Part shown: piece after piece, positions 43,829-55,369 of the stretch
Layout of the letters: every line of letters starts with the position of its first letter
How positions within the stretch are numbered: position 1 is the first letter of the stretch
From: Chelonoidis abingdonii
Taxonomy: Eukaryota; Chordata; Testudines; Testudinidae
DNA length: 64,000 bases
Direction: 5' to 3'
Assembly: GCF_003597395.2 (NCBI RefSeq)
Contig: NC_133777.1
Location: 63,781,624 to 63,845,623, forward strand
Position numbers and translations under genes: made by a program
The notes under the pieces: generated by a model
What the model was told of the DNA's origin: nothing
What the model saw: only the letters and a program-made list of their open reading frames with translations
The model's database searches: none

Positions 43829-44889
43829 TGCATGGTGAAAAAACTATCAGCCAATATAAGACTCATTGAAGTCAGTGAGGAAAGGGGCTTTTCATGACTT
43901 CAGTGGGAGTTGAATCAGGCTCCAGGTTAGTATTCAAACTGAAAGGGAGAAGTGTAGCAGCACAGTCACAATCCCACTGCTGCTTCAGATGCCACCAAAA
44001 CTATTGTCCTGACATCTCATGGCACATAGGCAATAGGACAAAAAGAAATATGAATCCTTGCCTGCTAAAACAGTAATGCTCCATCCTGTAGTGTAGATGG
44101 TCACTCAGCACTATCTTACTTTAGTTTGCTGGTTCCAAATCTCCAGCATGGATTTTGCAGAGAGTGTTTGCTGCACTCTGACCAGATAGTATTTAGAGGC
44201 TGTTCTACTCTCCTTCCAGGGCAGTACAGGGGTGTGGAAATCTCAAGGTGAAGCAGGAATGTTGCCAAAGGAGATTGAGGCCCTCCTGACTTCTCCATGG
44301 TGCTTGGACTTTCATCCACTCTTATGGGAGCTTGTTCTGACGTTCTTGTAGCGACTTGTGCAAACTTTACCCCTCTTATTGCATCTAATGAATTGCAAAC
44401 TCCTTCCTTCTTAGCAGCTTAGTTCTGCTATCCTTGCTTGGACAAAGCTCCCACTGAGTTGGCTGGGAGTTCTACCTGATTGAGGGTGGTAGGATCTTCC
44501 TATTCAGCATTCTCTCTTCTAACAGAGCATGGGGAAATTGTCAGCTGAGTCCAGCCCTCTGTCTCCCTGTTTGGCACCCACCCTCCACAGGGGAAACCTA
44601 TGTTAATTCCCAGCTCAGAGATGAGACTTTAACCATTGCCCGGATAGACACCTCATGGGAGCTGTGTGCCCCTTCACAGATTGAGCTGTTCCTTGATTTT
44701 CAAAAAACAATCTCAATTCTGGCAATCTGTTTGTCTGAGTCTCTCAACTTGCAGCTCCATCCACGTGAGATATTTATCAATGGAAATAAAACTTATCGTC
44801 TCATGCATTGTGGGCAGTGGAAAGTGGACTTGTCCGAGAAGCTGAAACAAAATGTCTTTGTGGTATCGCAGCATCTTAGCCCCCATGCA

Positions 44890-44975
44890 CAGACCAGGAC
44901 ACCACTCTGCCAGATGCTGTACAAACACTGAACTAAAAGATGCCTCTGGTCTCAAAGAGTTTACAATCTAAGCAG
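44890..44975 (+). repeat. MIR/L2-like SINE tail fragment
   Basis: Contains AGATGCTGTACAAACACTGA followed by CAAAGAGTTTACAATCTAAG, a phrase typical of an old amniote SINE or L2 tail. A second weaker copy is at 51175-51265. Confidence 0.45.
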
Positions 44976-44979
44976 ATTC

Positions 44980-46030
44980 TGTTATCGTAGGCTTAGAAAG
45001 GAATAAGTCTGTCATGTGTTAATGCGTCTCCACATACCAGAAATAATCTTGAGCACTTCCTGAGAGTTTGCACAAGACTTGGAAAATAATGGCCTAATAT
45101 TTAGGCCACGGATATTAAGATCAGTGCATGTGTTTTATTGCTATATAAAGTATAAACCGTTAGCGTCATGTTTAAATAAACTCTGCCAGCTAATAAACAA
45201 GTCAAATGTTCTTAAACCTCACTGAATGATTTCACGTTTGCTAATGAAACTTCCCAATACTACTTCGACAATAACAGAAAATCTGCAGTCTGCCCACAGT
45301 GACACAGCACAACTTAAAATATTTAACAAGAAAGGTTAATGGACCATGTTCGCGTCTGGAGAAGGAGGTCTCTGTTTATCCTGTTTCTGGTTGTATTTAT
45401 CACTAATTTGAGTTGCTAATTTTCTGTCATTGAGTCCTACACTGTATTGCATTTGAAGTTTCACTTGGTGAAGTACTGGGAAGAACTTAAATCAAGCTGA
45501 CCTGATCTTAATGGCGTTACACTTGTTGCCAAATTCAAGTGCTGGCCAGCTTTATTTCCCCCGCCCCTCCCCAAGTCTATTCAGATAGTTTCTTTTGAAG
45601 TGATCAGTTTCCCTTCCCTTTGGGCCTAACGCTGCAAAATGCCGAGGGCCTCCTTGGAGGTGCTGGCTGTTCCAGGCTGCCGTTTCTATTGGGGTGAGCT
45701 CAAGGTTCCTAGCACATCCTCAGCATCGTGCAGCATAGAGTCCTTTGTGGTTGCTTGTCTGTCTCTGTGAAAGTTTATTTTAGAAATAACATGTTCCCAT
45801 CAGCCAGCTGCCTGTCTGTATTCCTTTTGAGCTCAAAGTCTGAAGACAATTTACTATTAACTACTTTTCAATGTCCTTTCCCCATGCTTTAAATACTGTA
45901 GTGCTTGCTGTGAAAACAAATGTCTGAGCTTTCCAAGCTGCTTGATCCTTCCAGCATATTTAATAGCCACGCTTCCTATGTGAGAGATAGGAATGATGAA
46001 GCCATTTCTTACAGCACATGGACTCCCCAA
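44980..46030. other. Intron DNA, no gene seen
   Basis: Unique-looking sequence. No gene or element recognised. Confidence 0.4.
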
Positions 46031-46037
46031 ACAAGTC

Positions 46038-46317
46038 TCTTAGAGCAGCTTCATACTACATGTAATAAGCTGCAGTGGCACTGGTGCAGTTGTGATGCTG
46101 TAGCTACTTCGCTTAAGGATCTTACTTCGCTGGTGGGAGAGTTTCTCCTGTCGGAGTAGCTTATTCACCTCTGCAAGAGGCAGTAGCTACGGGAGGAGCC
46201 ATCCTGTCAGCACAGCACTGTCTGCACCTGGGGTTAGATCGGGTGTGGATTTTTCCCACCCCTGAGCAACTCAGTTATACCAATGTAAGTTTATCGTGTG
46301 TAGATCTGGCCTTTGGG
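46038..46317. mobile_element. hAT-like MITE, same family as 16121-16386
   Basis: Right end reads back as AAAGGCCAGATCTACACACG, nearly the start of the 16121 element. Internal GTAGCT and TAACTGAGTTGCTCAGGGGT blocks are similar. The left end is eroded (AGCAGCTTCATACTACATG). Confidence 0.6.
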
Positions 46318-46447
46318 CAGCCCACTGAAGCTAGCATGGTATTACATCAGTTGGCATGTATTTAACTGTAACACACAAGCAATAACATGTGAAGAGGCCT
46401 GTGACCAGAGTGTTACAGGCTAACAAGTGAGCCAGTCCTCAGGTACT

Positions 46448-46669
46448 TAGGGCAGGTCTACATTACCGCTTAAATCAATCTAATTTACGTCACTCCAGGG
46501 TGCAAAAAAGACATGCCCCGAGCGATGCCAGTAACACCGACCTAAGCACTGTCCCCACTGGCGCTATGCCAACAGAAGGGTGTTCTCTCATCAGCATGGG
46601 GCATCTTCACCAGATATGCTACAGCAGTGCGGCTGCAACCATGTAGCGCTTCTAGTGTAGACCTGCTAT
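46448..46669. mobile_element. hAT-like MITE with GTCTACA ends
   Basis: About 222 bp. The left end is TAGGGCAGGTCTACATTACC and the right reads back as ATAGCAGGTCTACACTAGAA. Non-coding. Confidence 0.65.
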
Positions 46670-49600
46670 GAGATGCCAATCAGTTCCCCAGAGAAAGCTG
46701 GAGGTAGATAATCAGGCTGGCTGGCTGGGATAAAATGTCAATTACCCAAGGTCTGATAAAGAAGCATAGTAAAGAATCGCTGGGGAGAGAGACAGAGAGG
46801 GGAACAGCGCTAGCTGAGCCTGGTCACATGGAAGCATCAGAGAAGGGAGCCCTCTGTTCCCCTCAGGCCTCAAGGAGCAGGCCAAAAACACTGTAGATAA
46901 TGTAAATAGATTATTGCATGGGGATTGTTATGGTAGTGGTGGTGGAACTTAAAAGGGTGTTGTGAATGCAACACCAGTGGAATCTGCACATTTTCTGTGA
47001 AGAAAACAGGAGTGAAGACACGCCCTATTAAACGGCTGCATCACACAAGGACATGAGATCAGAGAATGCCAAAAACCTCTCCCCCTCTATGTTAAGAGGA
47101 TGCCTGGAAATCAGAGAAGCACGTTAGGACTTGTCGTTTTCATTCTAAAAAACTCAGAGCTTAACTAATGGCTACTGAAATCAAAAGGATAATTAGTGAG
47201 TTAGCCTTCCCAAGGCTTCATTCCAACATCCATGCCTGGAGCCGATTTATGCTAAAGCCACTCTGCTGTGGCTTCCTCCCCTTCCCCCCACAAATTTCAG
47301 GGCTCCAGTAAATTATACACAGACTCTAAATCAATTTTCAATTAATCTCTCAAGATCATCTGCTAGTTCCTTCTCTAACTGGCAACATTAATGCTAGAAA
47401 CACACAAGTGATTCAGAGAGCTGAATGCAGGAATTTATACTAGGGCAACACTGAACTTTCCCCCTTTCTTAATCCAGGCAGCTACACTAATTAATTATGA
47501 ATTTTTGTTATACTTTCGTCAAAGATGAACTGGGAAATCTGGTTACCTATGCAATGGATTTGGGCTAGGAAATACTGAAGTTGCTCAGTGCTATATTCTG
47601 AGGACAGAACAAACCCTGGGAAGTATCTAACAAATAAACGTATGTCTCTGAATGTGTCTGCGATACACTTGTAACTATACTGTCTAATGCTGTTTAACCA
47701 TGTGCTTATGACTTGTTTTATATTTACCTATGAATGACCTTAGTTGTATTGCTTGCTTTATCTGCAACAATAAAAGAATCAATGAAAATATACATTGAGA
47801 GATCCCTTATTTACCCTCTAAACCCCACTGTTCTAAAAAAGTCATTTTATAAGCACTTATAATCAGCTTGTATTGCAATGTCCTGGGCATTTTCTCAGAG
47901 AAACTAAAGAATAAAATGCTGAAGGAAAAACGTTTTGCCTCTGATTTTATTTACAAGGTTCATTGTATCTCCAAGCACTAGCCTTTCCTGCCAGAGAAAC
48001 TGCATCTAAAGTAGTAAAGCAGTTTAATGTTAAGTAGGGTCAAACGGATTTAGGACATGATCCAACTCCAGAAGAAGGTAATGGGAGCCTTTTTTGACTT
48101 CAGTTCTTCACAAAGGGATGAATTTTTCAGTGTTAGTAAAGGCAGCAGAATCTGGCCCTATACAATTGTGATGTTACGCATGACAATAAGGAGGCTGCTT
48201 CTCCAGAATATGCTCCCCTTGCCTCCTACTCCTCCTTTAGGTTTGATCCCAAGAGTTTCTCAAATGAGACTGAATTGACCTCCACCAGATGCTTTTCCAT
48301 ACCTCTTTTAGATGGATTGATATTTAAAGGGGAGTGTAATCTGAGTGTAATCTACTATACATTTTAAGAGATACGTTACAGTCACTCTTTTCTCAGACTA
48401 TATGGTCATTGAGTATGACGTTTGATATTCTTTTTCCAATTTCTCACAAGCTACTATCCTTAAGCACGCATAGTCCAGGGGACACTGCCTGAAGCAATGG
48501 CTTGAATTCAGGAAGGATGACTTTGTGGTATTCAGGCTCTAATCTTCAAGGCTGGATCAGCAAGTGCAAACGGGGACTGATTCTACTAACTGTTTAGATG
48601 TGCTTACATGTTACTATAGTGAATTCTCCAGCAAAGAGACAGATCACTGAAGTCTTATTGTGTCTGCTCTTGCCTCTTTCCTCCTCCTCCTCGTTTCTGT
48701 CATGAGATGATAATGACTTGTTTAGAGTAATGGAATGTAAATTACTAATGTCAGAATGTGCATATTATGACTGACTTCTTAAAGAAAGCAATAATCCTTT
48801 CTTAATTTTAAAACCGAATGGATAGAAGGGCTAGGTCACCAGAACAGTAAATAGAAGACCAGGTTCAGGAGTAGCATAAGGTGAGGATGGAGAAATTTGG
48901 ATGTACCCATGCATTAGATGCTAAAGAATCAAATAACCCTGTAATAGTATTAGCTCATTCCACTAAGGTGTGCTGTCATGGTTTACGAAGTCTTCAGAAC
49001 CCATAGATTCTCTGTAGTTGCTTGGCTATCATTCTTTTCCTACAGATCAGCTGCTGTATGTGAAATGCAGTTGGCTATAGAACTGCATACCATATTTCTC
49101 TGTATTGTGCTTCCATAAAACATACTGCATTTTCCTTATCCAGAAAACTAACACAGGAAACATTTCCTTCTGTGCATGTCTCATTAGAATAGCAGAAATG
49201 TTGAACCATTGCTATCTGACATTCATTATCTAGCCAGTGGTGAAATCTGCCTTAATTTATTCTCTTGGGTGATTGTAGTAGTCTGACCCCAGTCACTCTT
49301 CATTATAACTGGAAAACGTACATCTAAAATAAGGCTGTACTGTATTTCGTGGAGCGGTGGGGTTAGGAAATGATCGCCAGCAGGCAGCGATTGACATGAC
49401 ATCTGCTGACTTGTTCTTCCTTTGCTGTTTTATAGGCAGTTGGCATTCCAACAGCAGAGGTATTTCCTGTTTGAGTGCTCTGTAAAGGGAATGAACACAT
49501 TTAATTTCCCCCTAGCTACAAAGATTCACGAAAACAAGGCAGAACACTCCCCATATTCCCCCTCCAAAAAATAACCTTTGCAATTCTCTTCATATCTCCC

Positions 49601-50940
49601 ATCACATGGTCATACAAGTACTTCTGCCTTCAATGTTTCAGCAACTGCTGCTTCTCTTTTCCCCGTCAGGGCACTGGAAGCAGTGATGCAGTGTTAAAAT
49701 CTTAGTCCCATTTCTAGTGGACAATCCACACCTCTACAACTGGAACTCTTCTTGGCACAGGATTGAGTGGGATACTCTCACACTCCTAGAGACCAAGGAC
49801 GAGGCCATGTGGCATGGCAAAGTTTGCTCTACCACTATTCAGACTGTCCCTGTTTTGTGGAAAAGCATGAGGCAATAACAAGATTGTCAATAAAGCACCT
49901 TTCATGAGCACTGAATTCACTGAAAAGAATGGAAAAGACCTGGTTCCTTCTAATCACACACCCCTCTGCTCCCTTCAGACAAAACCAAGCAATGGCACAA
50001 ACACAATTAACGGAGTCTCTGGTGCCTCCAGAGTTAACATATTAAAATAAATGGCATATTATGCTATGGTATCAATACATAAATTGTACAGCGGCATACA
50101 GCAGATTTATAGATGCAACATTCACCCTGGGGATAACCAGGAAGTAAGACAAATACAGAACTGTTGTCGCTCCCCTTCAAAATCACATCTTTCTCATGTG
50201 ATATACAGGCAATGCTGTGTGGTAAGCTGTTTTGTAATCACAGGCATTCCCCAAAGCATCTATACGCGCTAATCACTAGTTGCAGGTGTTTTGTGTTTTG
50301 TTTTAGCCACAGCTTGCGTTGATCCCTGTTGCATAGTTTAGGTCTGGTCAGGGGAGGGGAAATGCTTAGCAAAACTTTATGGTACTAGAAATGTTTGTTT
50401 GTGTGGAATCCATAAGAAAGTTCAGTGGAAACAGTTTGCTTTGATTTAAACATTTCCTTGTAGAATGTGCAACACTGCAGTATTTTGTTAATGCACGAAA
50501 TCCAGAAAGTGAAATGAGCTAGTCTGTTGTCTGACTGAGAGATGTGCCAAAAGTGAACTGGACTGTGTGAGTGGTGAGGAGAATTAAGTACTAATGTCAC
50601 TAAAGTGCTAATAAGTGCTAGGAGTTAGTATCACAGATGACAACACCTGCATTTAAAAAAAATATTTCCCCTCTAACAGCTACCATAAGGGACCTATTCT
50701 GCTCTGTTACTCCTGTCCAACCCCACTGAGTTAGAGAGAATGAATGAACAGCCATTTCCTTTTCCAGTGCCAGAGAATAGGTCTCAACTCAGCGCTTTCA
50801 GTTGTACCCTGATTAGAATGGCTGGTGGCTCCGGAGACTCACAGTTGCCAGCTCTGGTATCTGGCTTATTTTCAGCAGCATTTGTTTGTTTCCTGTTTAC
50901 TTTTAGCTGCCTCTTACTCCTAATCAAAATTCACTTCTTT
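46670..50940. other. Intron DNA, no gene seen
   Basis: Mostly unique-looking. An AATAAA at 47769-47774 (+) follows 1.1 kb of sequence without stop-free frames; no transcript can be argued from it. No transposon ends were recognised apart from a scrap of a palindromic family at about 48050-48110. Confidence 0.35.
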
Positions 50941-50955
50941 CATAACTAAGGGCTC

Positions 50956-51038
50956 CGGAGCCAAATCCTGCTTAGCTTACTCATGGGATAGCCTTACATG
51001 ATACTACTGATGTGAGTAAAATGAGCAGGATTTGGCTG
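50956..51038. repeat. Short palindromic dispersed repeat
   Basis: AGCCAAATCCTGCTTAGCTT at the left is mirrored by AAATGAGCAGGATTTGGCT at the right, with TTACTCAT and GTGAGTAA next to the centre. Confidence 0.65.
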
Positions 51039-51330
51039 GAACATGAACAAAAAGCCTTCCAAGCATTTTTCTTCCCATACATCTTCCAACACTTGTCCAA
51101 AGTCTTTGTCTGCATTAAGCAACTATTTCCATGTAAACCTACTATAAAATATTTATATTGCAGTAGCAGCTAAAGGCCCAAAACGGGTCAGAGCACCATT
51201 ATGCTAAGCACTATGCCAGCTTAATGAAAACATAGTCCCTGGCCCAAAAATTGCAATCTTTTCCATCATCTTTGCCCCACAATTTTGATTCATATTAATA
51301 GACTTTAAATAAAAATCTTTTGGAAATACA

Positions 51331-51405
51331 GGGCCAGATCTTCATATGATGTAAACTGGTATAAAGCTGCACAGATTTACACCAGCTGAGGATCTGTTCC
51401 ATGCT
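51331..51405. repeat. Short palindromic dispersed repeat
   Basis: GGGCCAGATCTTCATATGAT and GTAAACTGGTATA at the left are mirrored by GATTTACACCAGCTGAGGAT at the right. Confidence 0.65.
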
Positions 51406-52358
51406 GGGAACCAATTATAACAATGCAAATCTCTGTTTAAATGGACTGAAGGAGAGCAACTGACACTGCAGACATAAAAGAATTGCTTGTACTACTGAGC
51501 ATATATCATGGTCATGTCTTCAGATTCAATCTTGGAAGATGCAAGTTCATGATTTACGGCTATGGTTTGCCATCATTTTTATGCAGCTCTCCCCACTGAT
51601 TTCAACTGTGAGTTCTATATAAAATTAATGGCATGATATGGCCCAGGGTGACTGTTGCTTCAGGGCTATATTAGTCTCCAAAATGTATTTTGTTACATGA
51701 CTTCAGTGGAATACAAAATTATTTCTAAGTCACAAAAGGCGTACGCTACTATCACCATAATATAGGTTAAATTCAGCCTTCTCTGAGGAGGAAATGCTAT
51801 TTGCCACCAAATCGGCAGGATTATTTGATTGAGAGAAACTTCTGCTTTTGAGGAAATTTATGGATTGAACCAGACCCTTCATAAATATATAAAGATTTGG
51901 GTTGACTTCAGCCAATTACTGAAGAAGCTAGCCAAGTGATAATGTTCACTGAGAGTACAGGCTGGCATTACCTCTACCTTCTCTGTATGGCTGTGTTCCG
52001 TCTGCCTTTCATACGGTCTCTATGACTGAAGTGGGTAATTTATTAATGTTTTAGAACAAAAGCCTAGCACTTTTCTTTTGGATCCTTTCATGTTGTTGGA
52101 GTTAATAGGAGTCTTCCTGTAGCTATTCACTATGTGAAGTGGGTCCTGCTTTCTTTTTAGTTTTATTGATCTATAAAATTTAGGATTCAAAGTTGCTCAC
52201 TTATGTGTGTTGTTGGTTTGATAATGAAAATGTACAAGAAACTTATCTTAGAGGCTACCTCAATGTTCTTGGTAAAGTCTGGAGTGAGAAAAGCATTTCA
52301 TTCGCAGTGGAGCTAAGGTAGTAGTTTAACCCAAACTCTATACTTTATTGCATACACT

Positions 52359-53565
52359 AGGGCCAGGTCTACACTGCGACTTTAAATCGGTTTAATGGCC
52401 AATATACCGATTTAACTCTGTATCCGTTCACACGACGTCGTCATTAATATCGAGTTAAACGGCTCCTTAAATTGATTTCGGAACTCCTCCTAGACGAGAG
52501 GAGTAGCGCTAAATTCGAAAGTGATAACTCGGATTAGGGTTCGTGTGGACGGAAATCGACATTATTGGCCTCCTAGAGGTATCCCACAGTGCACCACTGA
52601 CCGCTCTGGTCCGCAATCTGAACTCGGATGCGGAGTGCCGGTAAACAGGAAAAGCCCCGAGACCTTTAGAATGACATTTCCTGCTTTCACGTGTCCAGCT
52701 CTGATCAGCACGGGTGGCGATGCAGTTCAAATGCAAAAGTAGCTCCTGCATTGAACCTTACGGGAGATACTAGATCTGATCGCTGTATGGTGAGACAAAT
52801 CTGTTTTATCAGAGCTCCGTTAAAGAACAGGAAATGCCAAAGCGTTTGAAAAATAAACTCCAGGATACACAGCGGTGCGTGACAACCGTAACGGGAAGCC
52901 AGAGACTCAAACGGATGCTCATGGAGGGAGGGAGGGGGTAATGAGGACTACAGCTACCAGTCTCCACAGCAGTCTCTGAAAACTATTTGCATTCTTGGCT
53001 GAGCGCCCAATGTCTGTAGCTTAATACACGGTGTCTTGCGTGGTTCACGGAACAGCTCGTCAGTCTCTTCCCCCCCCCCAGCACGTGAAAGAGAAGTAAA
53101 ATAAATAATTCCTTGAGTACTGTAAATGTCACCCTCTGTGTACTGAATGCTGCTGGCAGAGAGTACGCGAGGTGTTGACAACGGTCAGGATACCGTTTGT
53201 GATCTCAGGGTCCATGATTGCTGTGCTATGGCGTTTGCTCAATGCACTCCGGGAAAAAGGCGCCAAAGGGTTGTCTGCTGCCTTCACAAAGGGAGGGGTG
53301 AGGCTGTACCCAGCACCACCCGGGGCAATGTTTTCTGCCCCATCAGGCACTGTGCTCTCAACCCGGAAGTGGGAACTATGGGATAGCTGAGGAACAGCTA
53401 CCCACAGTGCACCGCTCCTGAAATCGATGGTAGCTTTGGACCATGGACGCAAACAATCGATTTCGTGATCCCACTGTGGACGCGCTAAACCGATTTTATT
53501 AGATCTGTTTTGTAATATCGGTTTAAGCTAATTCGAAATAATCGTGCAGTGTAGACGTACCCTGG
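52359..53565. mobile_element. Non-autonomous DNA transposon, copy 2 of the 6751-8633 family
   Basis: About 1.2 kb. The left end is AGGGCCAGGTCTACACTGCG and the right reads back as AGGGTACGTCTACACTGCAC. It shares GACGAGAGGAGTAGCGCTAA, ATCCCACAGTGCACCACTGA, CTGATCAGCACGGGTGGCGA and a CTACCCACAGTGCACCGCTC block with copy 1. It is unusually CpG-rich for this window, which suggests a younger insertion or weaker CpG decay. The frames inside show no transposase motif. Confidence 0.75.
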
Positions 53566-55240
53566 GTGAAACTCTCACCTGTACAGAACCCCAATACAAT
53601 ACCTGCGCACACTGCTTGTGTGATACAAAGGCCTGTGCTGGCTCTGTGCACACAGATGAATTTCACCCCATCATCACAGTTATTAGCTCTCTCATCCAAG
53701 GTATCACATTAGGGAAATATTGGATCTAGGTTTACAAAGTCCCAGCCTTGGAGGATATGGTCACAGCATTGTAGGCATGTGTAATAATGAATCTGGGCAC
53801 ATCTGGAGTAACACCACAGAAGTAAATGGATTTACTTTGGATAGACACTGGCATCACAGAGGAGAATTTTGCCCAGCGTCTGGCTGGCTGTGGGGGAGAA
53901 GGGTGAAGCTTGAAAAGAAAAGAAAAGAGAAGCGGGAAGAAAGTGGTGAATAACAGACTAGATTGTTTGAGTTCTGTATCTCTTCAGGTATTGCTCTTCC
54001 ATCATCTGGTACAGTAAATTACTCAATGTTACGCAGAGTTACCTTTGTTCTCTACTTAAAGGCATATAACATTGTTGTGACAAGGAAAGGCAATTTCCCT
54101 TATCCAGGGTACACAAGCTCTCTATGTTGCAGGAGTCAAGGGATTGCCACAGGACTAACCACTGCTTTCTGGCACTCCAGAGCAGACACTTAATAGGCTC
54201 ATTTGGACTATGTCTGGATTATTTATTGGCTACATTACTGGCATTCATCTGGTTACTGAGGAACATTTACAAGGCTTAAATAGAGGTTTCTCATGCGTCA
54301 AAGCTAGCAAACTGAAATCGGATTGTGTTACTTGGAAAAACGATTTACGAAGATGGAAATTATTCTGGTCTAAGGACTACAGAAATAGAATAGCACAAGC
54401 CACTCCATAGCTGCCAGCTGAAATAGGAGCCTGTCTTGTACTGTGTGTGTTTCTGATTCCTTTCTTGGGCTGCTGTCTGTGAGTTCAAACGAAAAATCTT
54501 GTTTAACTAAGTTTTGAGCTGCAGAGTTTCCTTTCATGTTGGAAGGGATACACTTTAGGTGCATAGTCCATGGTGCTGTCCCTCAGGTTCCCTTTGAAAG
54601 CTAAAATACTACAGCGCTTAAGAGATGAGAGATCTGTAGGGGAATTCCGCTGGGACTGCAGTCCTTCTATGATGTCTAGAGGCCTGGCCCAGAGCCTCCA
54701 CCACTGCTGCCCTGGACCATATGGTGTAATAGTGACTGTCACCACTCTCTCCCCATGAGGGAGTTTTGTTGGAACTTGTAGGAAACCTGGTAGTCAAACA
54801 CATTAGTCCTGTCTCCCCATCTCCCTGAAACCTCCACTATGTGCTTCCATGAAGCCCTGTTCCTCAGTACTCAGAGCATGCAATCATCCTGCACAGCTTT
54901 TTCATTCACTGGCTACTGAGTGGCACTGCATCACTGTGCTGGTTTGGGGCCTTCTCTGCAGAATATATATTCAGGATTTGGTATTTAGAGATCAAAACAC
55001 AGTGCTGGTTTTTATGAAGCTTACCTTACATAAGGTTCAGTACTGGAAGCATTCTGGGCATAGAATTCACATAGGAGTCAACGGGCTTGCAGGACCTTAT
55101 GTGATTATGTAGGAAATATTGGACAGGTGGGTACTGCAGGGACTGGATGAAATTAACGGCTGAGAATGATGGACCATGGAGATGGTAAGTGCTCCGAGTG
55201 GTAGATTACAGAGCACCTCCACAATTCCCCTATGCCTTGT
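53566..55240. other. Intron DNA, no gene seen
   Basis: Unique-looking. It contains an AAAAGAAAAGAAAAGAGAAG purine run at about 53915-53934. No gene or element recognised. Confidence 0.4.
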
Positions 55241-55245
55241 ATGCA

Positions 55246-55368
55246 TAGGGTGACCAGATAGCAACTGTGAAAAAATGGGACAGGGGTGGGAGGTAATAGG
55301 CTCCTATATAAGAAAAAGTCCCCCAAAACAGGACTGTCCCTTTAAAAACAGGACATCTGGTCACCCTA
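55246..55368. mobile_element. Small hAT-like MITE with perfect 14-bp TIRs
   Basis: 123 bp bounded by TAGGGTGACCAGAT (55246-55259) and its exact inverse (55355-55368). Flanks TGTATGCA and TCTATGCG match at 6 of 8 positions, consistent with an 8-bp duplication. The interior reads GGGACAGGGGTGGGAGGTAA and TAGGCTCCTATATAAGAAAA. Confidence 0.85.
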
Positions 55369-55369
55369 T

